A stretch of DNA of 49,779 nt from an uncultured Dorea sp. (GCA_910584575.1 CAJUBG010000026.1:1-49779); one strand, 5' to 3'. Numbered from the stretch's first letter, positions 31,067 through 39,890 are shown. Notes: generated by a model not told the origin, from the letters alone. Made by a program: numbers and translations.

Positions 31067-33688
31067 CTATCCCAGTCTCAAAAGAGACATCAGCTCGTCG
31101 TTTCCAAGCTCTGTAATCCAACTCTCACCTCCAGAGCCAATCACATTCTCTGCCAGCTCCTTCTTAGATTCAATCATTTTGTCTATCTTCTCCTCTATCG
31201 TCTTCTGGCACACCAGCTTATGCACCATCACATTCTTTTTCTGACCGATACGGAAAGCCCTGTCCGTCGCCTGATTCTCCACAGCCGGATTCCACCAACG
31301 GTCAAAATGAATCACGTGGTTCGCCTTCGTCAGATTCAGCCCCGTGCCTCCCGCCTTTACAGACAGCACGATAAACGGCACATACGCTTCTCCCTGAAAT
31401 GCCTCCACAATCTTCCCACGTTTTGCCACAGGCGTTTTACCGTGAAGTACATAGCCCTCCGCATGAAAAATCTCCTTAAGAAACGCCGCTAACTGGTCGA
31501 TAATTTCCCTGAATTGCGTAAATACCAGCACCCGTTCTCTTTTTTCATAAATCGTCTCGCAAATCTCCCGAAGCATTGCGAGCTTTCCGCTGTCTTCTTC
31601 CGCAAATGTCTGCTGCCCCAGATACTGGTCCGGATGATTGCATATCTGCTTAAGTTTAACAATCGTAGAAAGAACAATCCCGCACCGTTCGATTCCGTCG
31701 GACTCAAACACCCGTTTTTCCATATCCTCCACGACCTTCCGGTACAATACCACCTGCCGCTTCGACATCGACGCGTAGTCGATGGTTTCCAGCTTCTCAG
31801 GCAAGTCCTTGATAACACGCTTATCTGTTTTCAGCCTTCTCAGCATAAATGGCGCCACCATGGATTTCAGTCTCGCATAATTCTCCGGACTATCCTTAAG
31901 CCTCTTACAGAAATCACGGAACTCCGTGGAGGTTCCCATCAGCCCCTTATTCAGGAAATCAAACAAAGACCAGAGATTCGTCAAATCATTTTCAATCGGT
32001 GTTCCTGTCATGGCAATCCGCATCCTTCCCGACAACTGCTTAATCTCCCGCGTCTGCTTCGTACCTGGATTCTTAATTGCCTGCGCCTCGTCCAATATGA
32101 CGCACGACCATTCTATTTCCTTCAATTCCTTAATTCTGGGAACCATCCCGTAGGTTGTGATGTTTAAAAATACCGGCTCCTCTTTCACTCTTTTCCCCAA
32201 TGAGGCTGCCCCGCCTCCGTGCAGGACAGCCAAATCCATATCGGGAACAAATTTTTCTGCCTCCTTCTGCCAGTTTCCAAGCAAAGATGCCGGAACCACA
32301 AGCAATACACGGGCATACTTATCCTGTCTCCTGAGCTTCTCCAGATAAGTAAGTACCTGCAGAGTCTTTCCAAGCCCCATGTCATCGGCAAGACATGCGC
32401 CGAAACCAAGCCGATCCATATAATTAAGCCATGCATAGCCATTTTTCTGATAAGGACGCAGTCTGGCCTTCACCGTGGCAGGAACAGGGGCTTTGCGGAT
32501 TTTCTCCGGCTTGCGCAGATTTGCCAGAAGGGAGGACAGCCATTTGCCGTTGGTGATTAGCGCACCTACATCCACTTCTTTTCCTTCCGCCTGAGTCCCC
32601 ATCTCCATCCGCAGGGCATCCATCAAGGTAATCTCCCAGCTCTCCTCCTCCATCTCCTTTAAAAGACGTTCCAGGCGGGCATGGTCTACCTCTATCCATT
32701 TTCCTTTCAGAAAAGCCAACCCCTCTGTCTGTGCCAGAAGCTGACGCACCTCATCCTCCGTAAGCTCCACGCCGTCCACCATTAGCTTAGGCTTCATGGA
32801 AATCAACGAATCAAAACCAAGCATGGACGGTTTCTCATCACCCAGGCTTACTGCCATAGACACCGACGCCGCATTCTTCCTCCACCAATTGGGAATCCTG
32901 CATAGAATTCCCGTGTTTTCAATATCTTCAATCTGTTTCAGAAATGTATACGCTTCTTCCGCCGTAAGCCTAAGAGGATGGAACAACTCCCCGCTGTCCA
33001 TGAAACCGCCAATCAGCTCAGACACCTCTGCCGCACGGTTCAGGCAAGAGAGCAGCGCGAGTAATTTTGCCCGATCATTCTGGTACTCTGTCAGCGCGTA
33101 CTTCAGAGGCACATGCCGTATCCTTCCCTTCTCTCCCTTCGTGGCATATGTAGCCAGAAATGCAAAGGGGAAGTCTGCATCCTTATTCTCCACCAGATGG
33201 AAAAATACCCTCTCCGGCACCCGCAGCTTCTGATTCTTCTCTGTCAGGTACATCTCCACAGTGCCGTCATAGGCTGAGATTTCCTGAGAAAAGAGCGCAT
33301 TCATCTCCTGAAAAATGTTCCGGAGCCATTTCTTCGTAATATGCTCGGCGCCGATGACAAACGGAACCGTCCACAGAAGTTCTTCTGCCGCCTCGTCTGT
33401 CAATATTACCTTCGCCTTACCACGTGCAATCTCAAGCTCAGGCAGATCCGTAAGCCGGTGAAAAAAAGCGGAAGCAACCTGATACAGAAAACTCTCTGAA
33501 AATCCTGCCTCCTCTGGTTTTCCCTCAAGTCCGAGCTGGTAAAGAGCCGGATATCCGTTGTCTTTTGCCCACCTCTGGGCCTCCTGAAGCTCTGCCTGCG
33601 TACCCAGACAGGATAAGTCCGGAGTAAAACCATCAGGGGTAAAAAGAAATTGAATTGCCGTTCTGTGATTTGTTTTTGCTGTCATCAT
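31067..33688 (-). CDS. SNF2-family DEAD/DEAH helicase
   Basis: 873 residues. After a 400-residue N-terminal region typical of bacterial SNF2 proteins, the motor begins with RPYQKNGYAWLNYM, Walker A DDMGLGKT (about 434-441) and Walker B DEAQ (about 531-534). The second RecA lobe has VLVFTQFREIIDQL, SVKAGGTGLNLTKA and FDRWWNPAVENQATDRAFRIGQ. All helicase motifs look intact, so it should be an active ATP-dependent DNA translocase. It is paired with the SWIM protein; such pairs are widespread in Clostridia and proposed roles range from repair to defence. Two adjacent ATG codons mark the start, with only a weak GAGAG upstream. Confidence 0.93.
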   Translation of the reverse strand: MMTAKTNHRTAIQFLFTPDGFTPDLSCLGTQAELQEAQRWAKDNGYPALYQLGLEGKPEEAGFSESFLYQVASAFFHRLTDLPELEIARGKAKVILTDEAAEELLWTVPFVIGAEHITKKWLRNIFQEMNALFSQEISAYDGTVEMYLTEKNQKLRVPERVFFHLVENKDADFPFAFLATYATKGEKGRIRHVPLKYALTEYQNDRAKLLALLSCLNRAAEVSELIGGFMDSGELFHPLRLTAEEAYTFLKQIEDIENTGILCRIPNWWRKNAASVSMAVSLGDEKPSMLGFDSLISMKPKLMVDGVELTEDEVRQLLAQTEGLAFLKGKWIEVDHARLERLLKEMEEESWEITLMDALRMEMGTQAEGKEVDVGALITNGKWLSSLLANLRKPEKIRKAPVPATVKARLRPYQKNGYAWLNYMDRLGFGACLADDMGLGKTLQVLTYLEKLRRQDKYARVLLVVPASLLGNWQKEAEKFVPDMDLAVLHGGGAASLGKRVKEEPVFLNITTYGMVPRIKELKEIEWSCVILDEAQAIKNPGTKQTREIKQLSGRMRIAMTGTPIENDLTNLWSLFDFLNKGLMGTSTEFRDFCKRLKDSPENYARLKSMVAPFMLRRLKTDKRVIKDLPEKLETIDYASMSKRQVVLYRKVVEDMEKRVFESDGIERCGIVLSTIVKLKQICNHPDQYLGQQTFAEEDSGKLAMLREICETIYEKRERVLVFTQFREIIDQLAAFLKEIFHAEGYVLHGKTPVAKRGKIVEAFQGEAYVPFIVLSVKAGGTGLNLTKANHVIHFDRWWNPAVENQATDRAFRIGQKKNVMVHKLVCQKTIEEKIDKMIESKKELAENVIGSGGESWITELGNDELMSLLRLG

Positions 33689-33780
33689 CTGTGCTCTCTT
33701 TCTTCAATAAGACTCTTTAGTCTTTTGTCTCAACGGCATCTTACTTATTAACCAATTCTTCAGATTCCATAACTTCACTC

Positions 33781-33809
33781 TTGACACAAGTACGAAATCG
33801 GACTATAAT
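33781..33809 (+). promoter_or_regulatory. Perfect consensus sigma-A promoter of the marR-MATE operon
   Basis: TTGACA (33781-33786), exactly 17 bases, TATAAT (33804-33809). Both hexamers match the consensus at every position. Its spacer and -10 are covered by the first copy of a repeated near-palindrome, so it is probably strong but repressed. Confidence 0.85.
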
Positions 33810-33847
33810 ACCACTTACACCCTCACCAAGTACGAAATCAGACTAAA
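33788..33847 (+). promoter_or_regulatory. Two candidate MarR operators
   Basis: AGTACGAAATCGGACT (33789-33804) and AGTACGAAATCAGACT (33829-33844) are direct repeats 40 bases apart. Each is an imperfect inverted repeat (AGTACGA/TCGGACT), the type of site MarR dimers bind. One overlaps the promoter and the other lies just downstream, which fits autorepression by the MarR protein encoded next. Confidence 0.65.
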
Positions 33848-33899
33848 AACTTATAAACCTATAAACTTTTACAATCATCACCTCAGGAGGATTTATGAT

Positions 33900-34337
33900 A
33901 TGACTATAACCATGCACCCAGGAATGAAAGAATTCAACCGCATCTTCAAGGAATGTAACCACATCTACCACGAAATCGCGCTGAAACTCGGAATGTCCGA
34001 CAGCGGCTTCGACATTCTCTACACCATCTGCGAGCTTGGAGACGGCTGCCTTCAGAAGAATATCTGCGAAGCGACACTCCTCAGCAAACAAACAATCCAC
34101 TCCTCAGTACGCAAGCTTGAAAAAGACGGCTATCTGTTCCTAAAATCCGGCAAGGGACGGGATATGCAGATTTTTCTGACAGAGGCAGGCAAGGCGCTCG
34201 TCGAAGAAAAAATTTCCCTGGCTATCCAGGCAGAAAATCTGGCATTTACCGATATGACCGAAGAAGAACAGCGGGAATTTCTTCGATTAAACAAAAAATA
34301 TGCGGACAGTTTACGTAAATATGCCGCACAGATTTAA
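33900..34337 (+). CDS. MarR-family transcriptional regulator
   Basis: 145 residues with the MarR winged-helix layout: a dimerisation helix at the N-terminus, the recognition region ICEATLLSKQTIHSSVRKLEKDGYL (helix-turn-helix, about 60-84), the wing KSGKGRDMQIFLTEAGKALVEE, and a long C-terminal helix. It is expected to repress its own operon and respond to a small toxic ligand by releasing DNA. The ATG at 33900 has AGGAGG 9 bases upstream; an earlier ATG at 33895 stops after two codons. It lies 39 bases before the MATE gene it probably controls. Confidence 0.93.
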   Translation: MTITMHPGMKEFNRIFKECNHIYHEIALKLGMSDSGFDILYTICELGDGCLQKNICEATLLSKQTIHSSVRKLEKDGYLFLKSGKGRDMQIFLTEAGKALVEEKISLAIQAENLAFTDMTEEEQREFLRLNKKYADSLRKYAAQI

Positions 34338-34376
34338 ACACAGATATATAACCAAAAGGATAAGGAGGACTTTAGG

Positions 34377-35720
34377 ATGAGAATACAACTATCCGAACAT
34401 TTTACTTACAAAAAACTGATTCGATTCGTACTGCCTTCCATCATCATGATGATATTCACCTCCATCTACGGCGTGATTGACGGCCTATTTGTGTCAAATT
34501 TCGTAGGCAAGACGGCATTTGCATCCATCAACCTCATTATGCCGCTGCTGATGGGACTTAGCGCCCTTGGCTTCATGATTGGAACAGGCGGAAGCGCAAT
34601 CGTCTCCAAAGCACTGGGAGAAGGCAAACGCGAGCTGGCAAACCAGTATTTTTCCATGCTGGTCTACGTCTCAATCATCGGCGGAATTATATTGGCTGTC
34701 ACCGGAATGTTCCTGCTTCGGCCCATCGCAGTCTTGCTTGGCGCAACAGGGGAAATGGTCGGGCTCTGCGTGCTGTACGGGCGAATTCTGCTGCTCTCTC
34801 TGACGCCTTTTCTCTTGCAGAATGTGTTCCAGAGCTTCTTCGTAACTGCCGAAAAGCCGCAGCTTGGACTCAAGGTAACCATTGCGGCAGGACTGACCAA
34901 CATTATACTGGACTACCTGTTTATCGCCGTTTTTCACTGGGGAATCGCAGGCGCGGCCATAGCAACCGCGCTCAGCGAGACGGTGGGCGGGCTGTTCCCC
35001 ATCCTGTATTTCACCCGCAAGAACGAAAGCCTTCTCAGGCTGGTTAAGGCACGGTTTGATATCAGGGCGCTTTTAAAAGCCTGCGCCAACGGCTCGTCCG
35101 AACTGATGACAAACCTGTCCCTTTCGGTGGTCAACTCGCTCTACAATCTGCAATTAATCTCCATCGCCGGAGAAAATGGAGTTGCCGCCTACGGTACGAT
35201 TATGTACGTAAACTTTATATTTATTGCAATATTCCTGGGATACTCCATCGGAAGCGCACCCATTATCGGCTACCATTTCGGCGCGGGAAACCATGGAGAG
35301 TTAAAAAGCCTGCTGCGCATGAGCCTGTCACTGTCCGGCGTCTGCGGTGTAGCCCTCATGCTGCTTGCCGAAGTCCTGGCATCCCCTCTGGCCAATATCT
35401 TTGTGGGATATGACAGCGAGCTTGCCGCAATGACCTGCCATGGCTTCCGGCTGTATGCAGTATCCTTTCTGATTTGCGGGTTCAATATTTTCGGCTCGGC
35501 GTTTTTTACTGCATTAAGCAACGGCGTTGTGTCGGCAACGATTTCCTTCCTCCGGACTTTGGTATTCCAGGTAGCGGTGGTGCTGACACTTCCCATCCTT
35601 TTGGGAATCGACGGAATCTGGCTGGCAGTCGCAGTCGCGGAGGCCCTGACACTGGTAATAACAGTGTGGTTCCTGGTAAAGAAAGTTCCCATTAAGCATC
35701 AAAATAGGGCTGTCCCCTAA
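34377..35720 (+). CDS. MATE-family multidrug efflux transporter
   Basis: 447 residues with about twelve hydrophobic segments in two homologous halves. The MATE start FVLPSIIMMIFTSIYGVIDGLFVSNFVG, the GTGGSAIVSKALGEGKRELAN loop and the second-half GSAPIIGYHFGAGN loop are all typical. Such carriers export cationic drugs in exchange for Na+ or H+. It has its own Shine-Dalgarno (AAGGAGG, 8 bases) and is co-transcribed with the MarR gene. The stop codon falls inside the bidirectional terminator hairpin. Confidence 0.94.
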   Translation: MRIQLSEHFTYKKLIRFVLPSIIMMIFTSIYGVIDGLFVSNFVGKTAFASINLIMPLLMGLSALGFMIGTGGSAIVSKALGEGKRELANQYFSMLVYVSIIGGIILAVTGMFLLRPIAVLLGATGEMVGLCVLYGRILLLSLTPFLLQNVFQSFFVTAEKPQLGLKVTIAAGLTNIILDYLFIAVFHWGIAGAAIATALSETVGGLFPILYFTRKNESLLRLVKARFDIRALLKACANGSSELMTNLSLSVVNSLYNLQLISIAGENGVAAYGTIMYVNFIFIAIFLGYSIGSAPIIGYHFGAGNHGELKSLLRMSLSLSGVCGVALMLLAEVLASPLANIFVGYDSELAAMTCHGFRLYAVSFLICGFNIFGSAFFTALSNGVVSATISFLRTLVFQVAVVLTLPILLGIDGIWLAVAVAEALTLVITVWFLVKKVPIKHQNRAVP

Positions 35721-35732
35721 ATGGAACAGCCC
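35707..35732. terminator. Bidirectional terminator between MATE and GGDEF genes
   Basis: GGGCTGT (35707-35713) pairs with ACAGCCC (35726-35732). T-rich tails follow on both strands (CCTAATTTT on +, TATTTT on -). The stem overlaps the last codons of the MATE gene and abuts the stop of the convergent diguanylate cyclase gene. Confidence 0.75.
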
Positions 35733-35733
35733 C

Positions 35734-37122
35734 CTAATTTTCATCATCACCACACGCTCTCACCACATAGCAGGCCCTGCCCTTTTCCTTTGCCTTATAT
35801 AACATATCGTCCGTCTCCGTCAGCAAATCCTTCACATTCTGCGGAAATACAAATTGATATGCCCCTATACTACAACTTACCTTCTTATCAGACAGAATAC
35901 CGGAAATTACATCAAGAAATTGGTCAAGCCGCCGCTTAAGCTCTTGACTCTCCATTGATTTTTCAACAATAAGGGCAAATTCATCTCCGCCGATTCTCCC
36001 AACCTTCCCGTCATCTCCGAAAATCCTGTGCAGATTCATGGCAATCTCCCTCAAGACCTTATCCCCGACTCCATGTCCCAAAGTATCGTTAATCTCCTTA
36101 AAATAATCCACATCCACAAACAGGAACCATCCCCTTCTTGCCAAATCCCCGCTGTTTTCTTTCTGTGCTTTTTCACAATAGTAAAGAAACATTCTTCTCC
36201 CCATTATGCCAGTCAGCTCATCCATCTCCCCCTTATACTCTTTGTATTCCATATACCTATAAATGCCAATCAACAAAATAACAGAAATCATATTCAATGA
36301 TACAAAAGCAATCAAGAACTGTATCTGCAAATGCATCAAATCAAAAGAAATCTGCTCTGACACCGCCACGCCATGCTGCTTAAGCATATAAGATTCTCTC
36401 TGAGAAAAATAGTCTGCCGCGCAAAATGCCATACATAGCAGAAAGAACTCAAAAGCCGCAAAAAACAGATTCATCTTTCCCGACGCATAGGGGTTATGAA
36501 TAGACTGAGACTGATCCATACAATACTTAATGCTCTGTATGGTATCACTTTGATAAACCGCCCACAATACCTCAACCACAATGACACAGATTACTGCAAA
36601 AACCGTGTCATTCCACTTCCAATGAAACGCTGTGCTATAACGATAGCCAAGCTCTGGAAATAATATCCCCATCGTTGTATAGACCAACAGTGAATGTACC
36701 TTAGGCGCGATTGCGGAAATCACTCCAATCCATATCCGATAACGCTCTCTTTTTCTCGCAGCGAAAAACAAGACGCCAATGACAAGCCCAAACAAAGCCC
36801 GTGTCCCAATGCTCAGCAAAAGGCTGCCCGCCGGACTGCCGCTTAAAAAAGGCGAAAACACCGCATCCGCAGGCAAAACATAAGTAGCCGACGCTTTATA
36901 CATACTGGCTAGCCCAAACACACACCCCACGATTACAGACTGAACAGGGCCAAGCAGGCAGCCTGCCGCCAGAATGGGAAGGTATGCTATGGTAACAGAA
37001 ATCGGCGGTATATGAATATATCCCAGAAATGTAAATGACATTAAAAGCTCAAGCGAAATTAAAAGTCCAAAAGAATAACGGTCAAAACAAGATTCCCCCC
37101 ACAGTTTTTTTGTCGCTTTCAT
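35734..37122 (-). CDS. Membrane-bound diguanylate cyclase with ECF-S-like sensor region
   Basis: 462 residues from the ATG at 37122, which has GGAGGGG 9 bases upstream; the open frame reaches 37248 but has no start signal there and would overlap the promoter. The N-terminal half has about six membrane segments resembling the substrate-binding S-component of ECF vitamin transporters (IAYLPILAAGCLLGPVQSVIVG, GTRALFGLVIGVLFF), then two more helices (about 225-300). The C-terminal GGDEF domain has an intact active site GRIGGDEFAL (about 374-383) and should make cyclic-di-GMP. Likely a sensor that couples a small ligand or membrane state to c-di-GMP. Monocistronic. Confidence 0.88.
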   Translation of the reverse strand: MKATKKLWGESCFDRYSFGLLISLELLMSFTFLGYIHIPPISVTIAYLPILAAGCLLGPVQSVIVGCVFGLASMYKASATYVLPADAVFSPFLSGSPAGSLLLSIGTRALFGLVIGVLFFAARKRERYRIWIGVISAIAPKVHSLLVYTTMGILFPELGYRYSTAFHWKWNDTVFAVICVIVVEVLWAVYQSDTIQSIKYCMDQSQSIHNPYASGKMNLFFAAFEFFLLCMAFCAADYFSQRESYMLKQHGVAVSEQISFDLMHLQIQFLIAFVSLNMISVILLIGIYRYMEYKEYKGEMDELTGIMGRRMFLYYCEKAQKENSGDLARRGWFLFVDVDYFKEINDTLGHGVGDKVLREIAMNLHRIFGDDGKVGRIGGDEFALIVEKSMESQELKRRLDQFLDVISGILSDKKVSCSIGAYQFVFPQNVKDLLTETDDMLYKAKEKGRACYVVRACGDDEN

Positions 37123-37186
37123 CGAACGTCCCCCTCCAAGCGCCAGGCTGTCCGGCGCTCTTTCTCCCACACCAATCACTAAATTA

Positions 37187-37215
37187 AATATAGACCGTGT
37201 GCTATAAAAAGTCAA
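37187..37215 (-). promoter_or_regulatory. Sigma-A promoter of the GGDEF gene
   Basis: Minus strand: TTGACT (37210-37215), 17 bases, TATATT (37187-37192), about 65 bases before the chosen ATG. Its position supports the internal start at 37122. Confidence 0.7.
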
Positions 37216-37250
37216 TCCTTCATACCTATTACCAAAAAACATTACCAAAA

Positions 37251-37294
37251 AGAGGACTGCCAGAGAATCATACGTTTCCCTGACAGCCCTCTTT
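37251..37294 (-). terminator. Terminator after the amino-acid ABC operon
   Basis: A 13-base arm at 37251-37263 pairs with 37280-37292 (two mismatches) around a 16-base loop. Read on the minus strand it ends in CCTCTTTTTGG. It lies 9 bases after the stop of the ABC ATPase gene. Confidence 0.75.
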
Positions 37295-37302
37295 GCTAAT
37301 CT

Positions 37303-38130
37303 CTATAATATTTTCGATAAGAAATCCTTAAGCCTTGGCTCCTTAGGATTCCCGAAGAATTCCTCCGGACACCCTTCCTCCTTAATCTGACCCTCATCCA
37401 TGAACACAACCCTGTTCGCCACCTCCCTGGCGAAGCCCATTTCATGGGTGACGACCACCATGGTCATCCCGTCGCGGGCAAGCTGCTTCATCAACTCCAG
37501 CACCTCGCCGACCATCTCCGGATCCAGTGCAGAAGTAGGCTCGTCAAACAGAATCACATCCGGCTCCATAGCAAGGGAACGCACGATAGCAATCCGCTGC
37601 TTCTGTCCGCCGGACAGTGTGGACGGATAGACCTCCGCCTTATCCTGAAGCCCGATTCTCTGCAACAGTGACATTGCCTGCTCTCTCACTTCACTCTTAA
37701 TCTGCTCACTGGTCTGGGTAATCGGAAGCAGCTCTTTCTTACTGCCGCCCCGAAACAGATTGCCAAAACGGGTCATACTGTTCTTACGCTTGGCCTTCTT
37801 CAAATCCTGGCATCTCAAATATACCGGCGCCATCATAATATTTTGCAGCACCGTCTTATTATTAAACAGATTAAAATGCTGGAATACCATCCCCATATGC
37901 CTGCGGTGTACATTGATATCCACACTCATATCCGCGATATCAACACCCTTAAACACAATACTTCCGCCGCTTGGGTCCTCCATACAGTTCAGGCAGCGCA
38001 AAAATGTACTTTTTCCTGAGCCTGACGGGCCGATTACAGCCACAATATCACCCTTATTGATGGTAATGTTGATTCCCTTCAGAACCTCCATATCTCCAAA
38101 GCTCTTTCTGAGATTAATTACGTCTATCAC
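37303..38130 (-). CDS. Polar amino acid ABC transporter ATP-binding protein
   Basis: 275 residues, GlnQ/HisP type. Walker A GPSGSGKST, Q-loop VFQHFNLF, signature LSGGQKQRIAI and Walker B VILFDEPTSALDPEMV are intact. Typical members have about 240 residues; the extra length is a basic insert (about 105-145; KKAKRKNSMTRFGNLFRGG...) between the Q-loop and the signature, in the helical subdomain. The start is a GTG at 38130 with AAAGGAG 12 bases upstream, overlapping the permease end by 17 bases. It energises uptake with the next two genes. Confidence 0.92.
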   Translation of the reverse strand: MIDVINLRKSFGDMEVLKGINITINKGDIVAVIGPSGSGKSTFLRCLNCMEDPSGGSIVFKGVDIADMSVDINVHRRHMGMVFQHFNLFNNKTVLQNIMMAPVYLRCQDLKKAKRKNSMTRFGNLFRGGSKKELLPITQTSEQIKSEVREQAMSLLQRIGLQDKAEVYPSTLSGGQKQRIAIVRSLAMEPDVILFDEPTSALDPEMVGEVLELMKQLARDGMTMVVVTHEMGFAREVANRVVFMDEGQIKEEGCPEEFFGNPKEPRLKDFLSKIL

Positions 38131-38824
38131 TCTTTTTAAGGCTCCTTTCCATCAATTTAACAAGCAGCGAAATGAACAGCACGAGCACAATGTAGATTAG
38201 AGCCATTACCAGATAAGGAACCATGAACTCATAGCTGTTGCTTCCGATATAGTTAAACGCCACATACAGGTCCGCCGCGCCCACGAAGCTTACTACCGAA
38301 GTCTCTTTAATCAGGGAAATGAATTCATTTCCCAAGGTAGGAAGAATATTCTTGACAGCCTGCGGAATGACAATTTTCATCATACTCACGCCAAAGCTTA
38401 GGCCCACGGCGCGACCTGCCTCCATCTGCCCCGAATCAACGGACTGAATCCCGCTTCGCATAATCTCTGATATGTACGCGCCGCTGTTCAGGCCGAACAC
38501 CAGCATGGCAACCTGGACGCCAGTAATCTTCCAGCCGATAATCGGCAGCAATACATAGTAGAACACAAGCAACTGGACAACAATCGGCGTCCCTCGAAAC
38601 AGCGCCACATAGAAGCTGCAAATTCCATTTAACACCCTTGGCAGGACTTTATATTTAGGCAGCACCCGCACTGTGGCAATGACCGTCCCAATCAGAATAC
38701 CAATGAGCAGGCCCGCCACAGCGATTAAAAGCGTGTTCTGCAACCCTTCGAGTACCTTAACGTAGCCGCCTTCTTCCAGGAAAATCTCTAAAAATTTATT
38801 TACCTTTTGTTCAAAATTCCCCAT
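38114..38824 (-). CDS. Polar amino acid ABC transporter permease
   Basis: 236 residues, HisM/GlnP family. Five or six membrane segments, with the coupling motif SGQMEAGRAVGLSFGVSMMKIVIPQAVKN (EAA loop) and FRGTPIVVQLLVFYY near the front. It starts 14 bases after the binding-protein stop. The membrane part of an amino-acid importer that presumably works as a homodimer. The substrate is not readable from the permease. Confidence 0.92.
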   Translation of the reverse strand: MGNFEQKVNKFLEIFLEEGGYVKVLEGLQNTLLIAVAGLLIGILIGTVIATVRVLPKYKVLPRVLNGICSFYVALFRGTPIVVQLLVFYYVLLPIIGWKITGVQVAMLVFGLNSGAYISEIMRSGIQSVDSGQMEAGRAVGLSFGVSMMKIVIPQAVKNILPTLGNEFISLIKETSVVSFVGAADLYVAFNYIGSNSYEFMVPYLVMALIYIVLVLFISLLVKLMERSLKKSDRRN

Positions 38825-38838
38825 AGTTTTCCGATATC

Positions 38839-39744
38839 CTACTGCATCTCGTTAATCGCTTCTGTAATAGCCGCCGCAGGCGCAGCGTCAATAATTACAT
38901 ATTTGATATTCCCATTCAGCATATCCTGTACTGCAAGAGAGCCACTCTTGTAAGTCACACATTTTGCCGGAAGGCCGTCGAACCCCCAGTCCTCATCTCC
39001 CTCTACATAATACTGTCCGGTGGTTCCTGCCTGTACGCCGATGGAATCGGAATCACCGAGCTTACCCAGAAGCTCTGCCACAGCGTCCGCGTCCCCGCAG
39101 TCGTCAAAGGCTGTGTCACTGTCCGGAACGATTAACCTCTGGGAAGCAGAATAGTAAGCGTCTGTAAATGTCACATATTCTTCCCTCTCTGCATTGATGG
39201 TCAGGCCCGCCATGGCAATATCGCATTTCTGCTGGCTGACGGACAGACAAACAGCGTCAAAATCCATGTTCTGGATAACCAACTCCTTATTCAATTCTTC
39301 TGCAAGCATAGAAGCAATCTCCATATCAATTCCATAGTAGCTTTCACCCTTTGTATACTCAAAGGGCTCAAACGCCGCATTGGTAGCAACCACAAGCTGA
39401 TCCTTGGAATCGTCAAGCTCTGCCGACTCTATTGCCGTCGGCTCTCCGCCTCCGAAATACTTGTCGCAGATTTCATCCAGCGTACCGTCCTCTTTAATCT
39501 TGCCTACAAATGTATTGACCTGCTCTAACAACTCCGGCTGGGTCTTGTCCACTCCGAATGCGTATTCTTCATCCGTCAAATCAATGTCAATAACCTTCGC
39601 GGTGGTAGAAGAAGCGCCTGCATTGTCCTCTCCCTTAGAATCACTTCCTTGGCCGCTGTCTGAATCGCCCTTAGAACCGCAGGCCGCCAGAGACATGACA
39701 CACGCGGCAGTTAATAATATACTTGTAAATTTCCTGAATTTCAT
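38839..39744 (-). CDS. Amino-acid-type substrate-binding lipoprotein with circularly permuted order
   Basis: 301 residues from the ATG at 39744 (GGGAGG 8 bases upstream). A signal peptide ends in lipobox LAAC, followed by a Ser/Gly/Asp linker. The next stretch, LTDEEYAFGVDKTQPELLEQ to EDGTLDEICDKYFGG (about 50-95), is what normally closes a family-3 binding protein, yet here it precedes the usual N-terminal strand LVVATNAAFEPFEY. The chain then ends at YVIIDAAPAAAITEAINEMQ, exactly where that closing segment would normally follow. So the domain appears circularly permuted. First gene of the three-gene uptake operon. Ligand unknown. Confidence 0.88.
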   Translation of the reverse strand: MKFRKFTSILLTAACVMSLAACGSKGDSDSGQGSDSKGEDNAGASSTTAKVIDIDLTDEEYAFGVDKTQPELLEQVNTFVGKIKEDGTLDEICDKYFGGGEPTAIESAELDDSKDQLVVATNAAFEPFEYTKGESYYGIDMEIASMLAEELNKELVIQNMDFDAVCLSVSQQKCDIAMAGLTINAEREEYVTFTDAYYSASQRLIVPDSDTAFDDCGDADAVAELLGKLGDSDSIGVQAGTTGQYYVEGDEDWGFDGLPAKCVTYKSGSLAVQDMLNGNIKYVIIDAAPAAAITEAINEMQ

Positions 39745-39801
39745 TTCCATATCCTCCCACAATTTTTTATAAATTTTCATGCATAAAAATACACATCTTG
39801 T

Positions 39802-39829
39802 ATTTTACCACTTTATCGGCAAAAAGCAA
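39802..39829 (-). promoter_or_regulatory. Promoter of the amino-acid ABC operon
   Basis: Minus strand: TTGCTT (39824-39829), 16 bases, TAAAAT (39802-39807), about 58 bases before the binding-protein ATG. Fair match. Confidence 0.5.
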
Positions 39830-39860
39830 GTATAAATTCTTTTTTATTTGCAATAAAATA

Positions 39861-39890
39861 CCCTCTGTATGCAAAAATAGACACAGAGGG
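39861..39890 (-). terminator. Terminator after uppP
   Basis: CCCTCTGT (39861-39868) pairs with ACAGAGGG (39883-39890), an 8-bp stem; on the minus strand a TATTTTATT tail follows. It lies 28 bases past the uppP stop. Confidence 0.65.

Noticed and set aside
31514..32167. 217-codon open frame on the + strand within the SNF2 gene
   Set aside because: It lies wholly opposite conserved helicase motifs and has no start signal or similarity.
33711..33726. AAGACTCTTTAGTCTT inverted repeat as a terminator
   Set aside because: The stem is only six bp, has a four-base loop and sits just upstream of the SNF2 start, not after a gene.
33789..33844. Two repeats as a CRISPR remnant
   Set aside because: Only two 16-base copies, overlapping a perfect promoter, with internal symmetry as expected for an operator; no cas genes. 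No CRISPR array was seen anywhere in the window.
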